Shown here in pieces: positions 9,601-18,044 of a stretch of DNA of 44,835 bases; within the stretch, counting starts at the first letter, position 1; each line of letters begins with the position of its first letter. A program made the translations under genes and the position numbers. This DNA comes from an uncultured Mucispirillum sp. GTDB taxonomy: Bacteria; Chrysiogenota; Deferribacteres; Deferribacterales; Mucispirillaceae. The notes under the pieces were generated by a model. The model was given only the letters and a program-made list of their open reading frames with translations, had not been told where the DNA came from and did no database searches. Location of the stretch: positions 1 through 44,835 of the forward strand of contig CALURO010000015.1 in the NCBI GenBank assembly GCA_944323205.1. Reading direction: 5' to 3'.

Positions 9601-10382
9601 TCTTTACGCATATTATAGTATTTTTCTAATACATTATTAAATAACTGGCTGTATTTCCCATCTTCTATTTTAATATCTTCTAAAATAGTATTAAATGTAG
9701 TATGCCTGCAATGGTCAGACCAGTATGTATCAAGCAGTTTTAATTCTGTTTCTGTTGGGTTTCGCTTTTCCTGATTTTTAAAATAGTTTTTAGAAAATTT
9801 AATATCATCAATATTCATAGCAAGCCCCATAGATGATATTAAGCCATTAAGTTCACTTTCATTCATATCTATAAAGCCAGCTATCTCTTTTACAGGCTCA
9901 GGCTCAGGCATAGATAATACAAGAGTATCAGGCTTTGTTTCTGATGCTATTCTCTGGTCAATAGTATTAACTAAAATACTGATGATTTTTTTAACATCAT
10001 TATCACTAATACTCCCCTTTAATACATAAGTTTTAGCACATCTTACTACTACATTCTCAGCCCCAGTCATAACCTTAACACACTGTTCAGCACTGTCTGA
10101 CCTTTGGTCATACTGGCCAGGCAGATACTCTACAGAAAAATATTTACTGCTGCCAAAAGGGTATGTTTCCAAATATATATCATCAACCATAGGTTCAGAA
10201 AATACAGTATGCAGAGTTTTATTTAACTGTTCATTAGTTAAGCCTTCCACATCATATCTGTTTAAAACAGTTAGATTAGTAAGACCAGATACTGCCTCAT
10301 CATTTTTAAGCATATTTAAAAGTCTCAATGATTCTACTGCATGTTCATTCCTTTTTGTCACATAAATACGATTGACAGCCAT
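6603..10382 (-). CDS. purL: Phosphoribosylformylglycinamidine synthase, single-chain
   Basis: 1259 residues fusing the FGAM synthetase and a C-terminal class-I glutamine amidotransferase. It converts FGAR, ATP and glutamine to FGAM, step four of purine synthesis. The synthetase shows ETHNHPTEIEPFGGAATCVG near residue 325. The amidotransferase shows ALPGTNCEYD, the nucleophile Cys in IGICNGFQAL near residue 1094, and the catalytic region SHGEGRF near 1162. Length and motifs match the clostridial/streptococcal single-chain clade, not the separate PurS/Q/L set or the longer proteobacterial form. It appears to be transcribed alone: 107 bases of A/T-rich DNA precede it and a terminator follows. 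Confidence 0.95.
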   Translation of the reverse strand: MAVNRIYVTKRNEHAVESLRLLNMLKNDEAVSGLTNLTVLNRYDVEGLTNEQLNKTLHTVFSEPMVDDIYLETYPFGSSKYFSVEYLPGQYDQRSDSAEQCVKVMTGAENVVVRCAKTYVLKGSISDNDVKKIISILVNTIDQRIASETKPDTLVLSMPEPEPVKEIAGFIDMNESELNGLISSMGLAMNIDDIKFSKNYFKNQEKRNPTETELKLLDTYWSDHCRHTTFNTILEDIKIEDGKYSQLFNNVLEKYYNMRKELYGERVSDKPVSLMDMAVIGARDAKRKGLLNNLEESEENNACSIEIDVNIDGRKETWLLQFKNETHNHPTEIEPFGGAATCVGGAIRDPLSGRAYVYQSMRITGGADPRKPVEDYLKGKKLPQRKIVQDAAKGFSSYGNQIGLTTGYVQEFYHDGFIAKRLETGAVIGACPKKAVRRESPCAGDLIILLGGRTGRDGVGGATGSSKEHDASSIEICGAEVQKGNAPEEHKIQRLFRKENVSKMIKKCNDFGAGGVAVAIGELADGLEIDLNKVPKKYEGLTGTEIALSESQERMAVVIDASDLDNFIKECSKENLEATLVAKVTDNKRLKMVHDGRVIVNISREFLDSAGAARYQKAYIVNPVKTNYIENKKYGSFKELVKNTLSDLNVCSQKGLVEMFDSTIGASSVVTPFGGKTGNTPAQSMIAKIPVQSGDTTTVSIMASGYNPFTMQWSPFHGAYFAVIESVAKTAAAGGRLEDIRLSFQEYFERLMQDEKRWGKPAAALLGALKAQYDLGLAAIGGKDSMSGTFKDSDTGREINVPPTLISFAVAPSDLSNIITNELVLDGGNIYLLKTPLADDDLLDISVFKENLKTLAKLNEDKVIKAVHTVTNGGIIESLAKMAFGNMTGLNIKNISLNELSFPFYGSFIIQTKKGYDIKGVNNITEIAELNNSQELSYNNEKVSLTEALSLWQAPLEHIFPSKVESEKVIIKQQDYSQRSSLKKAKVIVRPQVAVLALPGTNCEYDTKRIFELAGSRTVEPFIFRNMRVEDAYSSCSEFADLVNKSQILVLPGGFSAGDEPEGSGKFYVSVLKNSKVRQAVDDLINKRDGLIIGICNGFQALIKTGILTYGHICDLTKEDATLSFNTIGRHVSQMVHTRVTSLNSPWMNLRNIGEIDIVPVSHGEGRFTAPQKLIDKLFENGQVLFQYADLEGNITMTSPYNPNGSVMAIEGICSPCGRALGKMGHSERFGNGVHINNNYGNMDQRLFEAGVKYFTGEE

Positions 10383-10489
10383 AATATTCTCCCGATATTA
10401 TTATAATATTTTAAGCCATTTTTTTTAAAAAATGTATTATAATGATATTTTTATTTTTTTTCAAATGGAATTTAAAAAGATTATTTATT

Positions 10490-11359
10490 TTATTTTTGAA
10501 CTTTAAACTGCATTGTGATTTGTGCGAAATCTTCTCTATTTTCAATAACTGCATCAAACTTCATACGGCTTACATAATCAGCAGCTAATTTTTCCACATC
10601 TACAGAACTGCGGGTAATAAATATAATATTATAAGTATTGCCAGCCTTATCAATATTAAAACGAACTGTAACTTTTGTATCATTTGCAAGAGCAAAAACA
10701 GGATCTGGTGGAAGATATACAACTTTTCTGTTGCCTGTTGGTGCTATATCAAAATTATAAATATTACCTTTAACTGCATCTTCTGCCTTTGCTGTTTCTT
10801 TCTCTATATCATTTGCAATATTACTGTTTTCTGCCTGCATTTCTTTCTGAGCTTCACTCAAAGAGGAAAGCTCTTTTGATATATCTATATTTTTCTGATT
10901 TTCTGCTGTATCCACAGGTACTTCAATATTTGGCTTTGGTACATCTGGCACAGCAATTTCAGGTATAGTTTCATTTGGTGTAAGTGGTACATTTATATCT
11001 GGTAAAACAAGCGGGTCATCTGCACCTTTTGGACGGAATGGCTTTTCCTGCACTTGCTTATTTTCTACCTGTTTTTTTGGAGCTGCTTTTTTAGCCTCCA
11101 CACTGGCTGTATCTTTTTTCACTTCTTTTTTAGGCTCTTGTTTTATGTCTTTTTTTGTTTCAGCCTTTTTTTTCACAGGTTTTGGCTTTGGTTTCTGCTG
11201 TTTTTTTGGCTGCTCTTTTTTCTGCTCTAATGTTTTATAGTCCACAATAGATACTGGTATTACTTCCTTTTTCTCTAGTTTTTTCTCAGGTAAAGGAACA
11301 GCCAGCAATCCTAAATGAACTATAAGTGATACAACTAATAAAACAGCAAGTAAACGCAC
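10490..11359 (-). CDS. TonB/TolA-like energy-transducing protein
   Basis: 289 residues: one N-terminal membrane anchor (about 1-22), a long Lys/Pro/Glu-rich periplasm-spanning segment (about 30-160), and a C-terminal domain (about 200-289) that ends as TonB/TolA C-domains do. It should carry proton-motive energy from ExbB/ExbD to an outer-membrane partner. It is the last gene of surE-TPR-exbB-exbD-tonB, 3 bases after exbD. TonB and TolA roles cannot be separated from sequence alone. No TonB-dependent receptor, TolB or Pal is in the window. Confidence 0.82.
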   Translation of the reverse strand: MRLLAVLLVVSLIVHLGLLAVPLPEKKLEKKEVIPVSIVDYKTLEQKKEQPKKQQKPKPKPVKKKAETKKDIKQEPKKEVKKDTASVEAKKAAPKKQVENKQVQEKPFRPKGADDPLVLPDINVPLTPNETIPEIAVPDVPKPNIEVPVDTAENQKNIDISKELSSLSEAQKEMQAENSNIANDIEKETAKAEDAVKGNIYNFDIAPTGNRKVVYLPPDPVFALANDTKVTVRFNIDKAGNTYNIIFITRSSVDVEKLAADYVSRMKFDAVIENREDFAQITMQFKVQK

Positions 11360-11362
11360 AGC

Positions 11363-11767
11363 CTATTTTGCTTCCTCAGTAGCTATTGCAAACCTTGTGT
11401 AATCTGCACTTTTTGCCTTATCTATTACAAATACTACTTTTCCATGAAGCGATTTTTCATCTGCCTCTATAACAATAAGTGCTTCAGGGTTTACATCTTT
11501 TAATACTTTCAGCCTGCTTTCAAGCTCTTCATCTTTTACTGCCTCACCATCTAAAAATAATGCACCAGAACTGTCAACAGCTATGCGGATATTTTTCTTT
11601 TCTTCCACCGCCTCGCCTTTTGCCTTAGGTAAATCCACCTTAATAGATGATGGTGTAACAAATGAGGTAGTTACCGCAAAAAATATAAGCAGAATAAATA
11701 CTACATCTATTAATGAAGTAATATTTATCATAATATTTGTATCTTTTTTTTCATTACGAAAACGCAT
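11363..11767 (-). CDS. ExbD/TolR family proton-channel subunit
   Basis: 134 residues, normal for ExbD/TolR. A single N-terminal helix carries the essential Asp in SLIDVVFILLIFF, followed by a periplasmic domain. The Asp is the proton-carrying residue of this motor family. It lies 14 bases downstream of the ExbB-like gene and immediately before the TonB-like gene, forming a complete inner-membrane motor. Confidence 0.9.
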   Translation of the reverse strand: MRFRNEKKDTNIMINITSLIDVVFILLIFFAVTTSFVTPSSIKVDLPKAKGEAVEEKKNIRIAVDSSGALFLDGEAVKDEELESRLKVLKDVNPEALIVIEADEKSLHGKVVFVIDKAKSADYTRFAIATEEAK

Positions 11768-11781
11768 ATACTAACCTTATA

Positions 11782-12393
11782 TTATTTTTCATCTTCTTTA
11801 AAAAGCAGGTTCATCACATCTGACGATGCTTTTTCTAAAGCAGCCCCTATTGCATCTGCTCTTGCTTTTGCAATAAAATAAAATATCTGGGCAGGGATAG
11901 CAACCACAAGACCTGCCGCAGTAGTAATCAGAGCCTCAGCAATACCTGATGATAACGCTTCTGCACTTCCTGTGCCCTGCAATGCTATTACATCAAATAT
12001 TTTAATCATACCTAAAACTGTTCCTAAAAGACCAAGTAATGGTGCAATAGCAACAACAGTCTGTAATGATGGTAAAAACTTATCTAACTTTGATGCCTCA
12101 CTTCTGCCAGTTTCTTCTGCCACTTCCAAAAGCCTTGATAATGGTAAATCTGTATTAGTAATAATAGTTTCAGATATTCTTGCAAGTGCTGATTTATTAG
12201 CTTTGCATATTTCTACTGCTTCATTTATATTTCTCTTTTTTAAAAGACTAACAAGCTGTTCATAAAATGCCTTAGGCACATATTTTTCTTTACGCAGGCT
12301 TATAAGCCTTTCTAAAAATACTGCTAAAGCTATAACAGAAAGCAATATGATGGGATACATTACTATACCACCTTTCTGTATTAATTCCCACAT
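11782..12393 (-). CDS. ExbB/TolQ/MotA family proton-channel subunit
   Basis: 203 residues with three predicted membrane helices: one at the N-terminus (IVMYPIILLSVIALAVFLE), then two in the C-terminal half around APLLGLLGTVLGMI and GLVVAIPAQIFYFIA. LGLLGTVLGMI is the family hallmark. With ExbD it makes the proton-driven stator-like complex. It starts 14 bases after the large TPR gene, placing it in the same operon. Confidence 0.92.
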   Translation of the reverse strand: MWELIQKGGIVMYPIILLSVIALAVFLERLISLRKEKYVPKAFYEQLVSLLKKRNINEAVEICKANKSALARISETIITNTDLPLSRLLEVAEETGRSEASKLDKFLPSLQTVVAIAPLLGLLGTVLGMIKIFDVIALQGTGSAEALSSGIAEALITTAAGLVVAIPAQIFYFIAKARADAIGAALEKASSDVMNLLFKEDEK

Positions 12394-12407
12394 CTTGTCC
12401 TCCTAAA

Positions 12408-15149
12408 TTATTTATTATTTTTTCTACTAATATTCACTTTTTGGTTTGAAGTAGATTTTTCATTTTTTACATTATAATTTTGCAGCATATCTTCTATAAC
12501 TGCTAACTCTTTTTTCATTTTTCTTTTTGTATAAGATGCTTTTGCACCAATTAAGTTTTCAACAGCATATTTTTCATCTGGAAAAAGATAATATCCTTTC
12601 ATAAAGCTGACTGCCGCATCTTTCACTTTTCCATTTTCAAACTGGTTTTTACCAATACGCCATAATGATGCAGAACGAACAGCAGGGGTTGAAGTTTTTG
12701 CCATCTCTTCAATATATGCAGCATATTTATCAAAATCTTTTTTATCAGATAAATCAATAAACCTTAAATATCCTGCCTGCCATAGATTTGGTGAACCCTG
12801 CTTTAACTGCTCTGCAGCCCAAAGCACATCTTCTGCACTGTTGCTCATACCTGCCACTCTGCTGTAAGCTGGTTTTGAAAACCGTTTACTTGTTTTTGCA
12901 ACTTCTTTATATATATCCATAGCCTTATTTTTATCAATATTTTCCATGCATTCTGCTTTCATAAATAAAGCATCTTCTGCTGCTGAGCCGCCTTTTGATA
13001 TGATTTTATCTGCATCAGCAACACAGTTATCATATCTGCCTGTTAAGCGGAAAAGTTTTGCCCTTGTTTCAAGCACATCAGGATAATATTTAGACTGCGG
13101 ATAATTATCCATAAAAAAGTTTACATAGCCTATAGCAGTATTTGGCGAATTAACCTCTAAAGAATATGCAGCAAACTGAGAAATTATCATATCTTTATTT
13201 TCAAATTCACTGCTTTTTTCTATATAGCTTAATTTATCATCTATAAAAGATTTTCCTTTTTTCTCTTTTTTAGCTATTTCAAAAAGCCCGCTTAATGACT
13301 CATATAAGTAATTGCCAGAAATAATCAGCGAATTATAATCTTCCTTTGCTTCTTTAGTTTTATTATATGCAGCTAAAAGTTTTGCTCTTTCCAGCTTAAA
13401 TTCTGGTGATAAATCTTTTAACCCTTCCATATAAACAAGAGCTTTTCTACCTTCCCCAGCTAATATTAACTGCTGGATACCATTAGAAAATATACGGATA
13501 TCATCTTTATTTTTCTTCATTATATTTTCAGCATCAAGCACTCGTTTTTCTTTAAAAAGGCTCATCATAAGTAAAAATTCAGAATCTGGTGTAGATTTTT
13601 TAATTTTTACAAGCTCAGATAATGCACTTTTATATTTTTTATCATTATAATAAACATTAGCTTTAATCAGTCTTGACCTGTCGTCAGTTTTATTTTTTAC
13701 ATATTCAAATGCTTTTTCTTCATTATTTAAAGCAAGATATAAATCGCCTTTTAACACTTCACAGTATGGAGCAGAACAGTCATCTACAAGCATAAGTGCC
13801 TCATCATATTTAGATTTTAAGAAATATATTTGCGAAAGCATAAATTTTGCAAGCATAAGTTTTTCTGTATCACTTCCTGTATTCATAAACTTATTAAAAT
13901 TATATTCTGCCCTGTTTATATCTAACTGAAGACTTGCCATACCTTGATAAAAATATGATGAATTAATTAATTCCTTATTAAACCCTATCATAGAAAAGAA
14001 AAGCATAGAGTTTGCATAGTCTTTATCTTCAAAATATTTAAGACCAGTATAAAAATATACATAGTCATTATTAACCCTGTCTTTAAACTTAAAACTTTGC
14101 AAAAATGCAGGTGTTACTTTATCAAATTTATCACTTACTGCATAAAAAAGTAATGATAATTTTTCATTATCACTTTGGATATTGATAATTTTATCACTGG
14201 CATTTGCAAGCCTGCCCTCTGATATATCAAGTTTAGCACTAAGCAGGTAATATATATCATTTTTTGGCAAGTCTTTAATATATTTTTTAGCTTTTTCATT
14301 TTTACCGCTCATAATAAAACTATCTGCAATAACAGGTGTGATATTTGTATCTGTAATATTATCAGCTATTTTTTCAATTTCCTTATACTGCTTTAAAAAG
14401 TAATAACATGTAATGCGGATATTTTTATAAACTGGATAATCTGCCTCTAAAACTGGATAATTATTTAATAACTGTATAATATCTTCAAACCTGTCTTTTG
14501 AATAAAGATATTCTATCCATTTAGAAAGAGAATATTCTGTAAAATCATTAACAAGCGATGCTGTTTCTTCCATTACATCATAACGCTTAAGCTCTGAAGA
14601 TATTAAAAATAAAGCATCTTGAGCAAGTAAAGAATACTCCCCTTCAGTTTTAAGCACTTCTAAAAGCACATCTACTGCCTCTTTCTGACTGCCTGTATAA
14701 AAAAGGCTTAATCCATATAAAAATCTAGTTTCAACAGCATATTCACTTTTTTGCAGTTTGCTTTCAAAACGAATATAAGAATTAACTGTATCAATATATG
14801 ATTTATTCAAAAATGCTTTTACAACATTATTACGCAGTGCTTTTGCACCAACAAATAAAGATGTAAATTTGGCAGAGTTTGGGTCTTTATATATAAAGCC
14901 CGGCTCATCAGACATATAATCTCTTTTATCGCCGCTTGATAACTCTTCTTTTCTTTTCTGCAGATAAATATCCATCTGGCTTGGCATATTAAAATTAAAC
15001 TGAATGGCAGTATAACTTGGCCTTACTTTAAAATTAGTAATTTCCTGCCCAGTAAAAGCATAGTTTGGCACTGTTACCTGTGCAAAACTACTGCCAGCAA
15101 ACATTAATAAAAATAAAAATATAAAATAAAGGAGTCTATTTATCACCAT
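12408..15149 (-). CDS. Large exported TPR-repeat protein
   Basis: 913 residues. An N-terminal signal sequence (LLYFIFLFLLMFAGSSFAQ) is followed by many degenerate 34-residue helical repeats, ending in a Lys/Asn-rich tail. TPR arrays are protein-docking scaffolds, and the signal peptide puts this one in the periplasm or outer envelope. It overlaps surE by 7 bases and precedes exbB by 14, so it is probably made with the ExbB/ExbD/TonB motor and may be its periplasmic partner (inference). The nearest analogy is CpoB/YbgF beside Tol-Pal, but this protein is over three times longer. Confidence 0.8.
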   Translation of the reverse strand: MVINRLLYFIFLFLLMFAGSSFAQVTVPNYAFTGQEITNFKVRPSYTAIQFNFNMPSQMDIYLQKRKEELSSGDKRDYMSDEPGFIYKDPNSAKFTSLFVGAKALRNNVVKAFLNKSYIDTVNSYIRFESKLQKSEYAVETRFLYGLSLFYTGSQKEAVDVLLEVLKTEGEYSLLAQDALFLISSELKRYDVMEETASLVNDFTEYSLSKWIEYLYSKDRFEDIIQLLNNYPVLEADYPVYKNIRITCYYFLKQYKEIEKIADNITDTNITPVIADSFIMSGKNEKAKKYIKDLPKNDIYYLLSAKLDISEGRLANASDKIINIQSDNEKLSLLFYAVSDKFDKVTPAFLQSFKFKDRVNNDYVYFYTGLKYFEDKDYANSMLFFSMIGFNKELINSSYFYQGMASLQLDINRAEYNFNKFMNTGSDTEKLMLAKFMLSQIYFLKSKYDEALMLVDDCSAPYCEVLKGDLYLALNNEEKAFEYVKNKTDDRSRLIKANVYYNDKKYKSALSELVKIKKSTPDSEFLLMMSLFKEKRVLDAENIMKKNKDDIRIFSNGIQQLILAGEGRKALVYMEGLKDLSPEFKLERAKLLAAYNKTKEAKEDYNSLIISGNYLYESLSGLFEIAKKEKKGKSFIDDKLSYIEKSSEFENKDMIISQFAAYSLEVNSPNTAIGYVNFFMDNYPQSKYYPDVLETRAKLFRLTGRYDNCVADADKIISKGGSAAEDALFMKAECMENIDKNKAMDIYKEVAKTSKRFSKPAYSRVAGMSNSAEDVLWAAEQLKQGSPNLWQAGYLRFIDLSDKKDFDKYAAYIEEMAKTSTPAVRSASLWRIGKNQFENGKVKDAAVSFMKGYYLFPDEKYAVENLIGAKASYTKRKMKKELAVIEDMLQNYNVKNEKSTSNQKVNISRKNNK

Positions 15150-15898
15150 ATATCTCCTAATTTTTGTATATGCTCTAAGGCTTTATAATCAGTCCTGTCC
15201 ATTAAAAGCGGTGTAATAGATATATAATTTTCGCTTAATGCACCATCATCAGTCCATTTATCAAAATGTTCTGGTGCACGAAAATCTGCCAGCCAGTAAA
15301 AATCTTCGCCAAAAGGGTCTACCCCTTTATCATAATTTAGAAGATATGAATACTGGGAAGCACGAGTCCACCTGATACCCTTTATCTCTTCCTTTTTTAA
15401 CGGCGGAACATTTATATTATACAAAAGGCTTGTTTTTGGAATAAGATGAGCTTTTTGTATAAAATCTTTCATAAATTCAGCACTAACTGTATAATCTTGA
15501 TGATGATATCCTGTTAAACTGACAGCAAACGACATAATACCATTAACTGCACCTTCTGCCGCTGCTCCAACAGTGCCAGAATAATGAATATTACATGCAT
15601 TGTTAGGGCCTTTATTAATACCAGAAATAATATAATCAGGCTTTTCTCTGCATATATCAAAAAGAGCAAGTTTTATACAGTCCGCAGGGCTGCCGTTAAT
15701 ACCATAGCCTAAAAATTCACCATTTCTAACAACTTCTTTTATCTGCATAGGCTGGTGGATTGTTAGAGACTGGCTCGCACCACTTCTTTCATACATTGGA
15801 GCTGCAACTGTAACATTAGCAATATTTTTTAAGGCTTTTGCAAGGCACTGAATACCATCTGCCTCTATACCGTCATCATTACTTATAAGTATATTCAT
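15143..15898 (-). CDS. surE: 5'-nucleotidase SurE
   Basis: 251 residues, typical for SurE. The N-terminus ILISNDDGIEADGI carries the metal-binding Asp pair; SGINKGPNNACNIHYSGTVG and AAEGAVNGI complete the nucleotide-binding fold. It dephosphorylates nucleoside 5'- and 3'-monophosphates in stress and stationary phase. It is first in the operon with the TPR and ExbB/ExbD/TonB genes; its stop overlaps the start of the TPR gene by 7 bases. In many bacteria surE instead neighbours pcm/nlpD or rpoS, so this context is unusual. Confidence 0.95.
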   Translation of the reverse strand: MNILISNDDGIEADGIQCLAKALKNIANVTVAAPMYERSGASQSLTIHQPMQIKEVVRNGEFLGYGINGSPADCIKLALFDICREKPDYIISGINKGPNNACNIHYSGTVGAAAEGAVNGIMSFAVSLTGYHHQDYTVSAEFMKDFIQKAHLIPKTSLLYNINVPPLKKEEIKGIRWTRASQYSYLLNYDKGVDPFGEDFYWLADFRAPEHFDKWTDDGALSENYISITPLLMDRTDYKALEHIQKLGDIW

Positions 15899-15972
15899 AA
15901 ATCTACCGTTTTAATTTATATCATTATTTATTATATTTTGCAATCCTTTATAAACAATAATAAAAAAAATGT

Positions 15973-16026
15973 TCCAGATACGCATTTCTATTTCCTGCCT
16001 ATTCATCGGGAAATGCTTGCCTCGCT
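15973..16026. repeat. Dispersed intergenic repeat, copy 1
   Basis: About 54 bases including TACGCATTTCTATTTCC and TATTCATCGGGAAA resemble 22969-23022, with the same order of blocks: TCCAG, TACGCATTTCT, TTTCC, TATTCA, TCGGGAAA, CCTCGC. It lies between surE and rqcH in an otherwise A/T-rich gap of 230 bases with no reading frame I would call. The rest of the gap holds a second G/C-richer patch to about 16085 and a hairpin. Confidence 0.55.
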
Positions 16027-16090
16027 TCGCTCCCCATGTATTTTTTATTTAGGCGTTTGGTCGGAATAAATCCGCCCTGCTCTTACTAAA

Positions 16091-16112
16091 ATAAACCATA
16101 TAATATGGTTTA
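16091..16112 (-). terminator. Possible terminator after rqcH
   Basis: ATAAACCATAT and ATGGTTTAT form a short A/T-rich stem about 17 bases past the rqcH stop. It lacks a clear T run, so this is a weak call. Confidence 0.35.
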
Positions 16113-16128
16113 TATAAATAATAAGTTA

Positions 16129-17721
16129 TTAAGTATTTTCTTTTAATAATCCATAACTGCTGATTTCCTGCTTTGTAAAAGGTTTTACAGTAATAGTTTT
16201 AAATCTTTTATATATTACAAATCCAGCAGGTGTATTTTTAGGCTTTGTAACATATTTTTTATATGTATAGTCAACATCAATAAGGCTTTCTCCGCCATAT
16301 TTTGAATAATATGCTGTAACTTTTGCCGCAAATTCAATAATTTCATCAGTTAATTCTGCACCTTCAAGCCTAATAATAATATGGGCTGACGGTATATTTC
16401 TACCGTGAAACCAAATATCATCACTTTGAGCAAACTTAAAAACAAGCTCATGGTTTGATGCAGAATTTTTACCAGCATACAGCCTAAATCCGTTACCAGT
16501 ATATTCTAAAAACGGCTTTAACTGCTCTTTTTTCTTATTTTTATTTTTATTTTTGTTTTTGTTTTCATCATCTAATATTTTCTCAAACTCTGCTAATTCT
16601 TCTTCTGAAAGTGTTTCTGCATAAAATATCTGTTCTTCAGAAAATAAAGCAAGCTGCATTGTATCCTGCAGCCTTTCTTCTATTAATGGGATAGATTTTT
16701 TTAATCTGGAAGCCTTTTTATAAAGTTTATAACTTTTTTTCTGCAAATCTTCCCCATGCTCCACATTATATTCTATTTCACATACTCCATCTTCACTGTA
16801 TTTTTCAAAAATATACTTACCTGCACCATGAACTTTATAAAGATTGTTTTTGATTAATTCTGCTTCATCTTGTATTTCCTGATATTTTTTTGCAGTATTT
16901 AATTCCTTCTCCAGTTTTTCTGCTAAATCTAAATATTTATCACGCTTTAATGTATAAAGTTTTTTAATCTTACGGGAAATATCTTTTGATGATACTTTAT
17001 TTTCTTTTACACAGAAATAATCGCCAAGCTCTTCATAAGTAACTATTTTTTTTGCATTATCAATATAAAATGGTATAACTTTACCTTTTTCATCTATATA
17101 AAACTTATCATCAAGCAGATTATTCTGTATAATACTTGAACTTTCTGCAAAAGAATGTTTTTCCAGCAGCATATCTGCATATTTTGCAGTAACAGGATAA
17201 AACCCAGAAAGCTCATTAAATGATACTGCACCATCATTTTTTAAAAGAGTATATTTTTTATTTGCTTTTGGCAGGCTGTATTTTCCACCTGCACCAATAT
17301 TTCTGTCTGCATCAATAGTTCTAGGGGATAATGAATATAAAATAATATCATCACTTGAAAGCAGAAAAAAGTTTGCATAGTTACCAGCAGGCTCTAAAAT
17401 CAGCTTATATGTTAATAATTTACCGCTTGCCTTTCTTTTTTTAAGCTCAATAAAACATGCTCTTTCATAAGAAAAAGCAGCCATATCTGATACATAAGCC
17501 CCATGTATTGCAGAAATTGCACCGGGACTTTCACCGATTATATTTGTTACTTTTTTTAAAACTGGCGGTGCTGGAGCTGCCCTGTATTCCAGATTAAAAA
17601 TACCACCTGCATAAAAAGATAGAAAAACACTGTCATTATTAATAGTTAATGTATTTAATTTAGAATTAATTAATTTTTCTTTTAATATATGAATAAGTTT
17701 ATAAAAAGTTAATCCGTCCAT
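16129..17721 (-). CDS. rqcH: RqcH/NFACT-family ribosome quality-control protein
   Basis: 530 residues with the NFACT layout: an N-terminal domain (MDGLTFYKLIHILKEKL start), helix-hairpin-helix and coiled-coil middle (about 250-360), and the C-terminal NFACT-R domain with DIWFHGRNIPSAHIIIR and YYSKYGGESLIDVDYT. Homologues bind obstructed 50S subunits and add Ala tails to stalled peptides; older annotations call them fibronectin-binding proteins. Before NFACT-R lies an ENKNKNKNKNKKK stretch encoded by a 6-base repeat. Single gene, convergent with nothing and divergent from the small RNA/mazG side. Confidence 0.9.
   Translation of the reverse strand: MDGLTFYKLIHILKEKLINSKLNTLTINNDSVFLSFYAGGIFNLEYRAAPAPPVLKKVTNIIGESPGAISAIHGAYVSDMAAFSYERACFIELKKRKASGKLLTYKLILEPAGNYANFFLLSSDDIILYSLSPRTIDADRNIGAGGKYSLPKANKKYTLLKNDGAVSFNELSGFYPVTAKYADMLLEKHSFAESSSIIQNNLLDDKFYIDEKGKVIPFYIDNAKKIVTYEELGDYFCVKENKVSSKDISRKIKKLYTLKRDKYLDLAEKLEKELNTAKKYQEIQDEAELIKNNLYKVHGAGKYIFEKYSEDGVCEIEYNVEHGEDLQKKSYKLYKKASRLKKSIPLIEERLQDTMQLALFSEEQIFYAETLSEEELAEFEKILDDENKNKNKNKNKKKEQLKPFLEYTGNGFRLYAGKNSASNHELVFKFAQSDDIWFHGRNIPSAHIIIRLEGAELTDEIIEFAAKVTAYYSKYGGESLIDVDYTYKKYVTKPKNTPAGFVIYKRFKTITVKPFTKQEISSYGLLKENT
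16527..16563 (-). repeat. Hexanucleotide microsatellite inside rqcH
   Basis: On the coding strand AAAAAC/AAAAAT units are repeated about five times, encoding alternating Asn-Lys. The unit is a multiple of three, so gain or loss would lengthen or shorten the linker without changing frame. Confidence 0.7.
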
Positions 17722-17835
17722 AATATACTCATCAATATAATTATTTTACTGATTTTATATATTATAATAATTTTGTCTATATTTTTTTTGAACTTTATTA
17801 AAATAAAACAGTCTATCAAATATAAGAAAGATTTT

Positions 17836-17945
17836 TTTCAACCTCCTATAAAAGATTAAATGGTAATAACCCCAAATTACTATTTAATCCCTCCTAGAAC
17901 CTAAAAGGTAAATGCCAACATACCCCAAGTGTTGGCATTTTACTT
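17836..17945 (+). ncRNA. Candidate C-rich trans-acting small RNA with terminator
   Basis: Two strong stem-loops sit in a gap with no reading frame. Stem 1 pairs GATTAAATGGTAAT (17854-17867) with ATTACTATTTAATC (17876-17889), loop AACCCCAA. Stem 2 pairs AAATGCCAACA (17910-17920) with TGTTGGCATTT (17930-17940), loop TACCCCAAG, then a T-rich tail as in a Rho-independent terminator. Unpaired CCTCCT occurs at 17842-17847 and again at 17890-17895 between the stems. Both are complementary to Shine-Dalgarno sequences. C-rich single-stranded motifs of this kind define translation-repressing small RNAs such as RsaE. I could not place a convincing promoter. On the other strand the same DNA could be an rqcH leader. 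Confidence 0.5.
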
Positions 17946-18044
17946 TTATACTATACACTTTTATAATCAATCTATTTTATATGTAAAAAAATATTGTAAA
18001 TTATTTTAAGTTAATATATACCCAATAAGATACAGGAGATAACC

